A stretch of DNA of 64,000 nt from Didemnitutus sp047777955 (GCF_047777955.1 NZ_CP180537.1:2914001-2978000); one strand, 5' to 3'; counted from the first letter of the stretch, positions 28,729 to 37,737 are shown. The notes: generated from the letters alone by a model not told the origin. Translations and numbers: made by a program.

Positions 28729-30210
28729 ATGAGCAGCGAGAAGAAAGAACTCCTCACCACGAACCGAAAGGCGCTGACGATCAATCTCGACGGCACGCGC
28801 TATGGCACGATCGCCGAGATCGGCGCCGGTCAGGAGGTCGCCCGCGTGTTCTTCCAGGCTGGCAGCGCCTCCGGCTCGATCGCCAAGACCATGTCGGCCT
28901 ACGACATGACCTTCAGCGACGCCATCTACGGCAAGGCCCCGCGCTACGTCTCGCGCGAGCGCCTGCAGACGATGCTGCACCACGAATACGCCCTGCTCAA
29001 GGAGCGCCTCTCCGACAAGCGCGGCGACCGCACGCGCTTCTTCGTCTTCGCCAACACCGTCGCCGCCAAGTCCGCCAAGGTCGCCGACGGCCACGGCTGG
29101 CTGGGCATCCGCTTCCAGCACGAACCGCTCGCCGAGCCGAGCGAGATCATGATCCACGTGCGCATGTGGGACAAAAAGAACGTCCTCCAGCAGGAGGCGC
29201 TCGGCATCGTCGGCACCAACCTCATCTACGCCGCCTTCTACTACCTCGACGACCCAGAGCAGCTCATCACCTCCCTCGCCGACAACCTCGGCACGGATCG
29301 CATCGAGGTCGACATGCTGAAGCTCACCGGCCCGGCCTTCCGCCACGTCGACAACCGCCTGCTCGCGCTCTACCTGGTGAAACACGGCCTGACCAACGCC
29401 GTGCTCTTCTCCCCCGGCGGCGAGATGCTGCAGCCCTCCGAGGCCTTCTACAACCGCCCTGTGCTCGTCGAGCGCGGCAGCTTCCGCCCCGTCACCCACG
29501 TCAACGTCGACATGCTCAACTGCGCCACCGCGCAGTTTCTCCAGGAGCCGACCGTCAAGGGCAAGGACATCGTCGTGCTCATGGAGATCACGATGAACAA
29601 TCTCCTCGCCGACGGTGAGCTCGACATCGCGGACTTCCTCTCGCGGGTCGACATGCTCGGCCACATCGGCTTCACCGTCCTGATCTCGAACTACTCCGAG
29701 TTCTACCGCCTCTCCACCTACTTCCGCCGCTACACGAAGGAGATGATCGGGATCGCGCTCGGCATCAACACGCTCCTCGAGATCTTCAACGAGAAGTATT
29801 ACGAGCACCTCGAGGGCGGCATCCTCGAGTCGATGGGCCGCATGTTCCGCCACGCCGTGAAGCTCTACGTCTACCCGATGCGCGCCGGGGCTTCCGCCCG
29901 GCTCGTCACCGCCGGCACCGCGCCGCAGGAATGCGCCGGCACCGCGCCGAGCGAGCTCATCACCGCGAAGAACGTCCACGTCGCGCACCACCTGCGCTAC
30001 CTCTACCGCCACCTGCTCGAGAACAACGCCATCGACTCGATCAACGGCTTCAACGAGGCCTACCTCGCGATCTTCTCCCGCGACGTGCTGCGCATGATCA
30101 AGGAAGGCGATCCGGCCTGGGAAACCCTCGTCCCCGCGCGTGTCGCCGCCGTGATCAAGTCCCGCCAGCTGCTCGGTTACGCGCCCAAACCCGCGGTGAC
30201 CGGCGCCTGA
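28729..30210 (+). CDS. Conserved cytosolic protein (family often mislabelled TonB receptor)
   Basis: 493 residues from ATG 28729 (MSSEKKELLTTNRKALTINL). There is no signal peptide, no transmembrane segment and no beta-barrel pattern. Blocks such as TRYGTIAEIGAGQEVARVFF, SIAKTMSAYDMTFSDAIYG, DMLKLTGPAFRHVDNRLLAL and SRVDMLGHIGFTVLISNYSE are recognisable from a family seen in Bacteroidota and related phyla, where records call it TonB-dependent receptor or a nucleotide adenylyltransferase without clear support. The sequence suggests a soluble alpha/beta enzyme. Function unknown. It is divergent from sppA and convergent with the oxidoreductase. Confidence 0.7.
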   Translation: MSSEKKELLTTNRKALTINLDGTRYGTIAEIGAGQEVARVFFQAGSASGSIAKTMSAYDMTFSDAIYGKAPRYVSRERLQTMLHHEYALLKERLSDKRGDRTRFFVFANTVAAKSAKVADGHGWLGIRFQHEPLAEPSEIMIHVRMWDKKNVLQQEALGIVGTNLIYAAFYYLDDPEQLITSLADNLGTDRIEVDMLKLTGPAFRHVDNRLLALYLVKHGLTNAVLFSPGGEMLQPSEAFYNRPVLVERGSFRPVTHVNVDMLNCATAQFLQEPTVKGKDIVVLMEITMNNLLADGELDIADFLSRVDMLGHIGFTVLISNYSEFYRLSTYFRRYTKEMIGIALGINTLLEIFNEKYYEHLEGGILESMGRMFRHAVKLYVYPMRAGASARLVTAGTAPQECAGTAPSELITAKNVHVAHHLRYLYRHLLENNAIDSINGFNEAYLAIFSRDVLRMIKEGDPAWETLVPARVAAVIKSRQLLGYAPKPAVTGA

Positions 30211-30267
30211 GAAGCGGCGGCAATCGCACCGCGCGCCCGGCGGGCCGCGACATGCCGGGCGGAATTC

Positions 30268-31311
30268 CTATTCCGGCAAGGTCGTCCGCGTCCCGCCGCG
30301 GCTCCACGACTCCCACACGGCGTCCGTGAACGCCATGTAGCGCCCGCCGCTCGCGAAATCCGTCAGCCGGACCGGTTTCCCCTCGCGGATGCTGTCCACG
30401 AAGTCGGCCTCCACGCGCCATTCCCCGCGCCGCGCCGGCTCGATCGCCACCCGCTGCTCCGGCTGCCCGCGCGCCGCGAACCACAGCTCGCCGGCCGCGA
30501 AATCCGCGCGCACCGCACCCTCGCTGCCGTTCACGCGGATCTCGTTCCGCGGCGCGCTCGTCTCGACGCCGCTCAGGTGCATGACGAGTCGCGCACCGTC
30601 GGCGTAGCGGCCGGACACCGTCACGCTCTCCGGAATCTTCACGTCGTGCGCCACGCCGTGCTCGTCCCGGCGCACGGGCGTGAACACCGCCGCGTCGGCG
30701 ACGACGCTCTCGGGGTCGCGTCCGAGCCAGCGCCGCACCATCTCGTAGAAAATCCCGAGGAAGAGCGTGTTCTTACCGCTCAGCGCGAAATCCTGCCGCC
30801 AGCTGAACGGCGCCGCCGGATTCGCCAACGCCCCGTGGGTGAAGGTCGCGTGCACCTCGCGCACCGCGCCGAGTTTCCCGTTTTCCAGCCAATCGATCAC
30901 GGTCGCGTCGAACGGCAGCGAGAACGGCGCCGGCACGATCTGCGCGACCAGGTGCGGATGCCGGCGGGACTCCGCCAGCATCGCCTGCGCCTCGGCGAAG
31001 TCCCGTGCCATGCGCGCCTCCGTCAGGACATGCTTGCCCGCGCGCAACGCCGCGATGGAGAGCTCGGCGTGCAGGTAGGGCCAGGTGCCGATCACGACCG
31101 CGTCGATCTCGCCGGAGCCCACGATCTCCCGCCAGTCGGCGGCGACCCGCGGGATGCCGAACTCCTGCGCCACGCGCTCGCCCGAATCGCGCGAACGGTT
31201 GGCCACCGCGACGATCTCGACGCCGGGGATCGCCCGCAGCAGCGGCAGGTGTTTCGCGCGCGTGTTCGCGCCGGCTCCGATGACGCCGACCCGAATGCGC
31301 GCCGCGCTCAT
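30268..31311 (-). CDS. Gfo/Idh/MocA family oxidoreductase
   Basis: 347 residues from ATG 31311. N-terminal Rossmann domain with VGVIGAGANTRAKHLPLL, and a C-terminal alpha/beta domain. At the place of the usual EKP catalytic motif the sequence reads LTEARMARDF, so the normal Lys is absent and the enzyme may be unusual or use another residue. Such enzymes oxidise or reduce sugars and cyclitols with NAD(P). Its ATG overlaps the scpB stop by ATGA, so it is co-transcribed with a chromosome-segregation gene with no obvious link. Confidence 0.82.
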   Translation of the reverse strand: MSAARIRVGVIGAGANTRAKHLPLLRAIPGVEIVAVANRSRDSGERVAQEFGIPRVAADWREIVGSGEIDAVVIGTWPYLHAELSIAALRAGKHVLTEARMARDFAEAQAMLAESRRHPHLVAQIVPAPFSLPFDATVIDWLENGKLGAVREVHATFTHGALANPAAPFSWRQDFALSGKNTLFLGIFYEMVRRWLGRDPESVVADAAVFTPVRRDEHGVAHDVKIPESVTVSGRYADGARLVMHLSGVETSAPRNEIRVNGSEGAVRADFAAGELWFAARGQPEQRVAIEPARRGEWRVEADFVDSIREGKPVRLTDFASGGRYMAFTDAVWESWSRGGTRTTLPE

Positions 31312-32192
31312 CCCTCGACCTTCGGTTCCTCGGCCGCCGGGGCTTCGCCGCCGCCATCGGCGGCCACCACCGGGGCCTGGTCGAGCGTCATCTGGCTCGG
31401 CTGTGTCTCGTCGAGGCCCATGTCGCCGTCGCTCGCCGGGCGCGGATTGTTGGAAGTGTTCAGCCACGCGTCGATCTGGCGGGGCGACAGCACGTCGGAG
31501 GCGGGCAGCTCGTCGAGCGACTTGATGCCGACGAACTCGAGGAACGCGTCGGTGGTGCCGAACTGCGTCGGCCGTCCCGGCAGGTCGGCGCGGCCCACGA
31601 CGTAGATCAGGTCGCGTTCGAGCAGCTTGGCCAGGCCGGCCTCGGCCGACACGCCGCGAATCTGCTCGATCTCGGCGCGCGTCGTCGGCTGGCGATACGC
31701 GATGACCGCGAGGGTCTCGATCGCCGACGCCGTGAGGCGGACCGGCGGCGGTTCGTTGCGGAGGAGCCGCACCCAGCGGGCGTAGCGCGGGTGCGTCACC
31801 AGGCGCCAGCCGCTGTGGCTCTCCACCAGCAGCACCTCGCTGTTGCCGGCCTGCAGTTCCCGGGAAATCTCCTCCATCGCCTCGCGGATCTGCGCGGTCG
31901 TGATGAGCGACGGCACGTCGCGGTAAACCTCGTCCTCCTCCGCCGGCGGCACCACGGCCTCGGCGGCCTCCGCAGCCGGGGTCTCGGCCGGCGCGGCCGC
32001 CTCCGCCTCCGCGGCGGGCGCGCCTTCGCCCTCCGTCGCCGGCGCGGCCTCGGCCTCAGGCTCACCCTCGAAGGGCAGGCTCTCCGCCTGCTCGTGGAAC
32101 CGCGTGAAGGCGGTCTGGATGTCTTTCACCGCGAGCGGTCCGTTCGAGGCGAACAGCATCACTTTCAAAACGCGTTTGAGATCGAAGGCCAT
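31308..32192 (-). CDS. scpB: SMC-ScpAB complex subunit ScpB, with a large low-complexity insertion
   Basis: 294 residues from ATG 32192 (MAFDLKRVLKVMLFASNGPL). Kleisin-binding winged-helix subunit of the SMC condensin complex. The family core is clear: SGWRLVTHPRYARWVR, the LTASAIETLAVIAYRQPTTR helix and AEIEQIRGVSAEAGLAKLLE. Residues about 37-95 are an Ala/Glu/Pro-rich insertion inside the first winged helix, and the tail after about residue 245 is also low complexity, making it about 100 residues longer than usual. scpA is not in the window. Confidence 0.93.
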   Translation of the reverse strand: MAFDLKRVLKVMLFASNGPLAVKDIQTAFTRFHEQAESLPFEGEPEAEAAPATEGEGAPAAEAEAAAPAETPAAEAAEAVVPPAEEDEVYRDVPSLITTAQIREAMEEISRELQAGNSEVLLVESHSGWRLVTHPRYARWVRLLRNEPPPVRLTASAIETLAVIAYRQPTTRAEIEQIRGVSAEAGLAKLLERDLIYVVGRADLPGRPTQFGTTDAFLEFVGIKSLDELPASDVLSPRQIDAWLNTSNNPRPASDGDMGLDETQPSQMTLDQAPVVAADGGGEAPAAEEPKVEG

Positions 32193-32317
32193 TGTTGCCT
32201 CCGAGTGAGGGTCGCCCCGCGCGGGCTGACAATCCCGAATTGCTGACACACCTCGGCCGCCTGTGACGCTTTTCCGGCTAGCCGCCCTGCCCGCCCGCGA
32301 CTACCTCTGGAACCCTC

Positions 32318-33910
32318 ATGAGCTGGGACCGCTTCAAGTCACTCTACTTTCACGCACCGAAGCTCGGCTTCGGCCTCGACATCTCCCGGATGCCGTTCCC
32401 CGACGGCTACCTCGACGCGATGGCCCCGCGCCTCGCCAAGGCCTTCGCCGACATGGCCGCCCTCGAGCAGGGCGCCATCGCCAACCCCGACGAGAACCGC
32501 ATGGTCGGCCACTACTGGCTGCGCAACGCCGAGCTCGCGCCCACACCCGAGCTGAAGGACGCCATCGTCCGCACCGTCGACGCGATCAAGGAGTTCGTCG
32601 CCGCCGTCCATGCCGGCGACATCGCCCCGCCCTCCGGCGGCAAGTTCAAGGACCTCCTCGTCGTCGGCATCGGCGGCTCCGCCCTGGGCCCGCAGCTGGT
32701 CAACCACGCCCTCGGCCGCCCGAACGGCCGCCGCGACAAGATGCGCGTCACGTTCTTCGACAACACCGATCCCGACGGCATGGACTACGTCCTCGCCGAA
32801 CTCGGCTCGCGCCTGAAGCAGACGCTCGTGGTCGTCATCTCCAAGTCCGGCGGCACCGTCGAGACGCGCAACGGCATGCTCGAGGCCGCCGCGGCCTTCA
32901 AGGCGGCCGGCCTCGATTACCCGAAACACTTCGTCGCCGTCACCGGCGAAGGCTCGAAGCTCGACCAGATCGCGCATAAGGAAGGCTGGCTCGCGCGCTT
33001 CCCCATGTGGGACTGGGTCGGCGGCCGCACCTCCGAGCTCAGCGCCGTCGGCCTCCTGCCGGCCGCACTCCAGGGCATCAAGATCGACCAGATGCTCGCC
33101 GGCGCCGCCGCGATGGACGAGCTCACGCGCAAGCCGAAGCTCCGCGACAATCCCGCCGCGCTCCTCGCGCTGACGTGGTATTGGGCCACCGACGGCAAGG
33201 GCGCCAAGGACATGGTCGTGCTCCCCTACAAGGACCGCCTGCTGCTCTTCTCCCGCTACCTCCAGCAACTCGTGATGGAATCGCTCGGCAAGGAATTCGA
33301 CCTCGCCGGCAACGTCGTCAACCAGGGCATCGCCGTCTACGGCAACAAGGGCTCCACCGACCAGCACGCCTACGTCCAGCAGCTCCGCGAGGGCGTGAGC
33401 AACTTCTTCGTCACCTTCATCGAGGTGCTGAAGGACCGCAGCGGCACCGCGCTCGAAGTCGAGGCCGGCGGCGTCACCAGCGGCGACTACCTGCAGGGTT
33501 TTTACCTCGGCACGCGCGACGCGCTCTCCGAGAAGGACCGCCACTCGATCACCGTGACCGTCGCCGACGTCTCGCCGAAGACCCTCGGCCTGCTCATCGC
33601 CCTCTACGAGCGCGCGGTCGGCCTCTACGCCTCGCTCGTCGGCATCAACGCCTACCACCAGCCCGGCGTCGAGGCGGGCAAGAAGGCCGCCACCGCCGTC
33701 ATCGCCCTCCGCGGCAAGATCGTCGCCGCGCTCCAGGCCGCCCCCGGCCAGGCCTTCACGGTCGACGCCCTGGCCGAGATGATCGGCGAGAAGGCCAAGG
33801 CCGAGCTGATCTTCAAGGTCCTCGAACACCTCGCTGCCAACCCCGGCAACGGCATCGCCAAGACGGCGAAGAAGCCGTGGTTCGAGAGCACCTACGCCGC
33901 GGGCGCGTAA
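32318..33910 (+). CDS. pgi: Glucose-6-phosphate isomerase
   Basis: 530 residues. Interconverts glucose 6-phosphate and fructose 6-phosphate. Two SIS domains are evident: LLVVGIGGSALGPQLVNHAL and VVVISKSGGTVETRNGMLEA, followed by WDWVGGRTSELSAVGLLPAA. The active-site region NKGSTDQHAYVQQLREG contains the catalytic Glu/His-type residues. Length is typical for this bacterial subgroup. It begins a plus-strand run of five tightly packed genes (4-base gap to the next). Confidence 0.96.
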   Translation: MSWDRFKSLYFHAPKLGFGLDISRMPFPDGYLDAMAPRLAKAFADMAALEQGAIANPDENRMVGHYWLRNAELAPTPELKDAIVRTVDAIKEFVAAVHAGDIAPPSGGKFKDLLVVGIGGSALGPQLVNHALGRPNGRRDKMRVTFFDNTDPDGMDYVLAELGSRLKQTLVVVISKSGGTVETRNGMLEAAAAFKAAGLDYPKHFVAVTGEGSKLDQIAHKEGWLARFPMWDWVGGRTSELSAVGLLPAALQGIKIDQMLAGAAAMDELTRKPKLRDNPAALLALTWYWATDGKGAKDMVVLPYKDRLLLFSRYLQQLVMESLGKEFDLAGNVVNQGIAVYGNKGSTDQHAYVQQLREGVSNFFVTFIEVLKDRSGTALEVEAGGVTSGDYLQGFYLGTRDALSEKDRHSITVTVADVSPKTLGLLIALYERAVGLYASLVGINAYHQPGVEAGKKAATAVIALRGKIVAALQAAPGQAFTVDALAEMIGEKAKAELIFKVLEHLAANPGNGIAKTAKKPWFESTYAAGA

Positions 33911-33913
33911 TCC

Positions 33914-34800
33914 ATGCCCACCCGCCTGCTCCTCGGGATGATGGCGGTGCTGGTGGTTGCCGGCGCGATCGGCACCGTCCACTTCCAGCGCCAGTCGGAG
34001 CAGCACGCCGCCCGCGCCGCCGCGCTCGGACGCGACCTCGCGCAAGCCCGCGCCGAGGCCGCCCGCGAGCGGGAACGCACCCGGCAGATCACGGCCCAGG
34101 CCGCCGAGCTGGACACCCAGCTCGGCCACGCCAAGACCCGCACCACCGCCACGGAGAGCAAGTTCTCCCAGGTCAACCGCGAGCTGGACGCCGCGCGCTC
34201 CTCGCTCACCGAGCGCCAGCAGCGCGAGGTGACGCTGCTCGCCGCGATCGAGTCCCTCCGCCAGCGGATCAAGGACGCCGAAGCCTCACCCGTGCCGCCT
34301 TCCCGCGCCACCGTCGCCACCGTGGTCGCACCTGAGACGACGCTCGTCGCCGGATCCGCCCCGCCGCCGTCGGCCCTCCCGCTTTCTCAGGCTGCGTTGC
34401 ACCACGCCGCGGAGCCGTCCACCACCGCCGTCTCCGTCTCTCCCACGGAGATCGACGGCTACCGCGAGCGGATCTCGGCCCTCGAAGCCCAGCTGGCCGA
34501 ACTCCTTGCCCGCGCCCTCTCGGAGCCTCCGCCGGCGGCCCCGCCCCCGCCGCACCGCCCGAGCCTGCCGGTGCCGGCCGCGTCGTCCGCGTGGGCCCGA
34601 ACGACGCCTTCGTCATCGTCGACTACGGCCGGGACCAAGGGGCCGAAATTGGGGATGAGCTGACGCTCTGCCGCGGAACCACCGTCGTCGCCCGCGTTCA
34701 AATCTCCGACGCGCGTTCCCGTTTCTCCGTCGCCCAGGTCCTGCCCACCGCGTTGAAACGACAGTTGCAGCCCGGCGATTTTGTCCTAATAGCCAAATGA
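33914..34800 (+). CDS. Membrane-anchored coiled-coil protein, frameshifted
   Basis: One N-terminal membrane segment (LLLGMMAVLVVAGAIGTVHF), then a long coiled coil rich in Arg/Glu/Ala (about residues 27-120), a Pro/Ala/Ser linker and a short C-terminal beta domain (VGPNDAFVIVDYGRDQGAEI through QPGDFVLIAK). The last domain is in another frame; adding one C to the run 34539-34542 reads through the linker as ...AAPAPAAPPEPAGAGRVV into VRVGPNDAF. The fold of the tail resembles small OB/FlgT-type domains. Function unknown; it may be an envelope spacer working with the small lipoprotein whose ATG overlaps its stop. Confidence 0.65.
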
Positions 34801-34955
34801 GCATGCCCACTCTCCGCAAAGCCCTCCTCGCCCTGGCGCTCGCCGCCCTCGCCTTCCTCGGCCTCGCCGGTTGCACCTCGCCGCAGCAGGACTCGTCGAT
34901 CCCGTGGAGCCGGCCGGCCGACTGGGAAGGCCGCATCCCCGGCATGGGCAAGTAA
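34797..34955 (+). CDS. Small lipoprotein of 52 residues
   Basis: ATG 34797 overlaps the upstream TGA (ATGA). The peptide has a basic start (MSMPTLRK), a hydrophobic stretch (ALLALALAALAFLGLAG) and a lipobox LAGC with the Cys at residue 26, then only 26 mature residues (CTSPQQDSSIPWSRPADWEG...). The IPWSRPADWEG end is reminiscent of short verrucomicrobial lipoproteins found next to similar genes, but no function is known. A second in-frame ATG at 34803 is equally possible. Confidence 0.7.
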   Translation: MSMPTLRKALLALALAALAFLGLAGCTSPQQDSSIPWSRPADWEGRIPGMGK

Positions 34956-34973
34956 CCCGAGCGACGGCCCGCC

Positions 34974-35696
34974 ATGACCGCGCCGGCCGAGAATCCCTCG
35001 CTCGTCCCCCAGCCCGGCCACCTCTACGTCGTGGCCACGCCGATCGGCAACCTCGCCGACGTCACGGAGCGCGCGCGCGCCATCCTCGCCGGCGTCGACC
35101 TCGTCGCCTGCGAGGACACCCGCACCACCGGCGTGCTGCTCAACCGCCTCGGCCTGCACAAGGAGCTCCTCCCTTACCACGAGCACAATGAGACCGAGGC
35201 CGCCGACCGCCTCGCCGAACTCATCGCCCTCGGCAAATCCGTCGCCGTCGTCAGCGACGCGGGCACGCCCGCCCTGAGCGATCCGGGCTTCCGCGTCGTC
35301 CGCGCCTGCCGCCGCCGCAGCCTGCCGGTCGTGCCGGTGCCCGGCGCCAGCGCCCTCACCGCCGTGCTCAGCGCCGCCGGCCTGCCGACCAACGGCTTCC
35401 TTTTCGCCGGCTTCCTGCCGCCGAAATCCGCCGCGCGCATCGCGTTTCTCCAGAAATATCGCGACTTCGACTACACGCTCGCACTCTACGAGAGCTGCCA
35501 CCGCATCGACAAGTTCGCCGCCGAGATCGTCGAACACCTCGGCCCCGGCCGCGTGATCGGCATCGCCAAGGAAGTCACCAAGCTGCACGAGACCTTCCTC
35601 GTCGGCCTCGCCGCCGACGTGCAGGCGCGCCTGATGAAAGGCAGCCTGAAGGGCGAGTTCGTCGTCCTCATCGCCCCGAAGGATTTCACGCTGTGA
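34974..35696 (+). CDS. rsmI: 16S rRNA (cytidine-2'-O)-methyltransferase RsmI
   Basis: 240 residues. Methylates the 2'-OH of C1402 of 16S rRNA using SAM. The tetrapyrrole-methylase fold is clear: LYVVATPIGNLADVTERARA, VACEDTRTTGVLLNRLGL, VAVVSDAGTPALSDPGFRVV and PVPGASALTAVLSAAGLPTN. It lacks the extra C-terminal helical extension of the longer RsmI forms. GTGA overlap with the phosphatase gene downstream. Confidence 0.95.
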   Translation: MTAPAENPSLVPQPGHLYVVATPIGNLADVTERARAILAGVDLVACEDTRTTGVLLNRLGLHKELLPYHEHNETEAADRLAELIALGKSVAVVSDAGTPALSDPGFRVVRACRRRSLPVVPVPGASALTAVLSAAGLPTNGFLFAGFLPPKSAARIAFLQKYRDFDYTLALYESCHRIDKFAAEIVEHLGPGRVIGIAKEVTKLHETFLVGLAADVQARLMKGSLKGEFVVLIAPKDFTL

Positions 35697-36627
35697 GCGC
35701 CCCGGCCGTCGCCGTCGTCGATATCGGCAGCAATTCGATCAAGGCGCTCGTCGCCGCGCGCGCGCCGGACGGCGGTCTCGAGATCCGGCTGCACCAGTCG
35801 CTCGACGCCCGCATCAGCGCCGGCATCAGCGCCGCCACCCCGCGCCTCAGCGAGGAAGGCATGACGCGCGGCCTCGCCGCCGTGCAGGCGCTCCTCGCCC
35901 TCGCCGCCCCCTTCGCCCCCGCCCGCACCCTGCTCGTCGCCACCAGCGCCGTGCGCGACGCCGCCAACGGCGCCGAGTTCCGCGCGCGCATCCGCGCCGC
36001 CACCGGGCACGAGATCCGCATCCTCACCGGACGCGAGGAAGCCAACGGCATCGGCCGCGGTCTCACCGCCGACGCCGCCCTGGCCGACCTGCGCGACTTC
36101 TACGTCTTCGACCTCGGCGGCGGCTCGCTCGAGTGCCTCGAGTTCCGCGACCGCCAGATTCAGCAGGAGCTCAGCCTTCAGCTCGGCTGCGTGCGCCTGA
36201 CCGAGAAATTCGTCCGCGACCCGTCGGCGCCGTTTCCCCGGAGAGCCGCACGCAGATCGCTGCGCACGTCGCCGCGACGCTCCGCGCCTCGGGTTTCCGC
36301 TTCGGCGCGACCCGCCACGCCGTGGGCACGGGCGGCACCGTGGCCACCGTCCGCGCCATCCTCGGCGCGCGCGCCGGCCGAAAGGCGGAGGAAACGGAGC
36401 CGCGCGTCTCGACTGCCGAATTGGCCGCTCTGCTCGACCAGCTGGCCGCGCTGCCGCTGGAGGAACGCAAGCGCGTCAAAGGCCTGCCCGCCGCGCGCGC
36501 CGACGTGTTTCCCGCCGCGCTGACCACGATTCTCGCCGTCGCGGATGCCGGCGGCTTCGGTGAATTCCGCCACTCGTTCTACAATCTCCGCTATGGCCTC
36601 GCCGCGGAGCTGCTGCAGACGCTCTGA
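35693..36627 (+). CDS. Ppx/GppA family phosphatase, frameshifted
   Basis: Exopolyphosphatase or (p)ppGpp 5'-phosphatase family, sugar-kinase/Hsp70 fold. From GTG 35693: VAVVDIGSNSIKALVAA (phosphate loop 1), TLLVATSAVRDAANG, LTGREEANGIGRGLT and the second loop YVFDLGGGSLECLEF. The frame then breaks near 36240; adding one C to the run 36236-36239 joins ...DPSAPFPP to ESRTQIAAHVAATL, and later TRHAVGTGGTVATVRAI completes the domain, about 311 residues in all. Which of the two activities it has cannot be told. It overlaps rsmI by GTGA. Confidence 0.88.
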
Positions 36628-36631
36628 GCGA

Positions 36632-36706
36632 TGTAGGGGGGGCTCCCGACCCCGCCGTGAACGTCACACCGCCTGCCCGGCGGGGTTCGGCGACCCCACC
36701 CTACAA
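36632..36706. repeat. Palindromic intergenic element (GTAGGG family)
   Basis: Imperfect inverted repeat whose right arm (36679-36706) has the core GGCGGGGTTCGGCGACCCC followed by an end in CCCTACAA; the left arm starts TGTAGGG at 36632. The same right arm, with one base change, recurs at 40057-40084. The CTA inside the right end provides the TAG stop codon of rluD on the minus strand. Confidence 0.8.
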
Positions 36707-37651
36707 TTTCCGCAGCGCGCCGAGCAGCGCTTCGAAATCCGCCGGCAGCGGTGCGCGCAGGTCGAGAATTTTCCCGCTGACCGGATGCGTCAGCACGAGG
36801 TGCTCGGCGTGCAGCATCACGCGCGGCACGGCGGGCATCGCCGGGTGCTGTTTCCAGCCGTAGGTCGGATCGCCGAGCAGCGGGTGACCGATCGACTTCA
36901 GGTGCACGCGAATCTGGTGCGTGCGGCCCGAGTGGATCCGGCAGCGCACGAGGGCCGCCGCCTCGCCGAATTTTTCCAGCACCACCCAATCCGTGCGCGC
37001 GGGCCGGCCGCCCTCGCCCGTCGTCATGCGGTGGCGGTGCACCGGATGCCGCGCGATGGCGCGGTCGATGACGCCGCTCATCGCCTTCGGCACGCCGCTG
37101 ACGAGCGCGACGTATTCCTTCAGCAGCGTGCGCGAGGCGAACTGGTCCGAGAGCGCGCGGTGGGCGGCGTCGTTCTTCGCCACGACGAGCAGGCCGGTCG
37201 TCTCCTTGTCGATGCGGTGCACGATGCCCGGGCGCTCGACCCCGCCGACGCCGCTCAGCTCGCCCGCGCAATGCGCCAGCAGCGCGTGCACCAGCGTGTC
37301 CTCGCCCGTGCCGACGCCCGGGTGCACGACCATGCCCGCGGGCTTGTTGAGCACGATGAGGTGCTTGTCCTCGAAGATCACGTCGAGCGGGATGTCGACC
37401 GGCTTGAGCTCCGCCGGCTTCACCTCGGGCAGCGAAAACTCGATCGCCTGGCCGCCGCGCACGTCGTCGCTTTGCGCCGCGACCTTGCCGTTGACCTTCA
37501 CCAACCCGGCCGCGATGGCGCGCTGGATCGCCGCGCGGCTGTGCTCGGGAAACGCGTGCGCGAGCACCTTGTCGGTGCGCTCGCGGCGGGAGCCCTCGGG
37601 AACGATATAGATTTGCGGCACGATGCCGCACGGTTGAGACAGCTCACACAC
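36701..37651 (-). CDS. Ribosomal large-subunit pseudouridine synthase, RluD-like
   Basis: 316 residues from GTG 37651, with GTG 37621 (MPQIYIVPEGSRRERTDKVL) as an alternative. An S4 domain (TDKVLAHAFPEHSRAAIQRA and VKVNGK) precedes the catalytic domain with the motif II block GIVHRIDKETTGLLVVAK containing the nucleophile Asp, and the GRTHQIRVHLKSIGHPLLGD block. RluA/RluC/RluD members modify different uridines of 23S rRNA; the S4 domain and overall layout best fit RluD. Its stop codon is inside a palindromic repeat, and another palindrome lies just upstream. Confidence 0.93.
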   Translation of the reverse strand: MCELSQPCGIVPQIYIVPEGSRRERTDKVLAHAFPEHSRAAIQRAIAAGLVKVNGKVAAQSDDVRGGQAIEFSLPEVKPAELKPVDIPLDVIFEDKHLIVLNKPAGMVVHPGVGTGEDTLVHALLAHCAGELSGVGGVERPGIVHRIDKETTGLLVVAKNDAAHRALSDQFASRTLLKEYVALVSGVPKAMSGVIDRAIARHPVHRHRMTTGEGGRPARTDWVVLEKFGEAAALVRCRIHSGRTHQIRVHLKSIGHPLLGDPTYGWKQHPAMPAVPRVMLHAEHLVLTHPVSGKILDLRAPLPADFEALLGALRKL

Positions 37652-37660
37652 CGCGCAAGA

Positions 37661-37725
37661 TTGGAGACGGGGCTATCAGCCCCGCAGGGTTCTCGGTCTC
37701 GCGGGGCTGATGGCCCCGCCTCCAA
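37661..37725. repeat. Palindromic intergenic element between rluD and the deaminase gene
   Basis: Two 25-base arms, 37661-37685 and 37701-37725, starting TTGGAG and ending CTCCAA, pair at 23 of 25 positions around a 15-base centre. The inner parts TCAGCCCCGC/GCGGGGCTGA are perfect. It has no T run on either side and differs in sequence from the GTAGGG family. Confidence 0.85.
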
Positions 37726-37737
37726 CTATGCGGCAAC

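Noticed and set aside
30211..30267. Bidirectional terminator between the conserved protein and the oxidoreductase
   Set aside because: A 7-base GCCCGGC/GCCGGGC stem exists but the loop is 12 bases and there is no T run on either strand.
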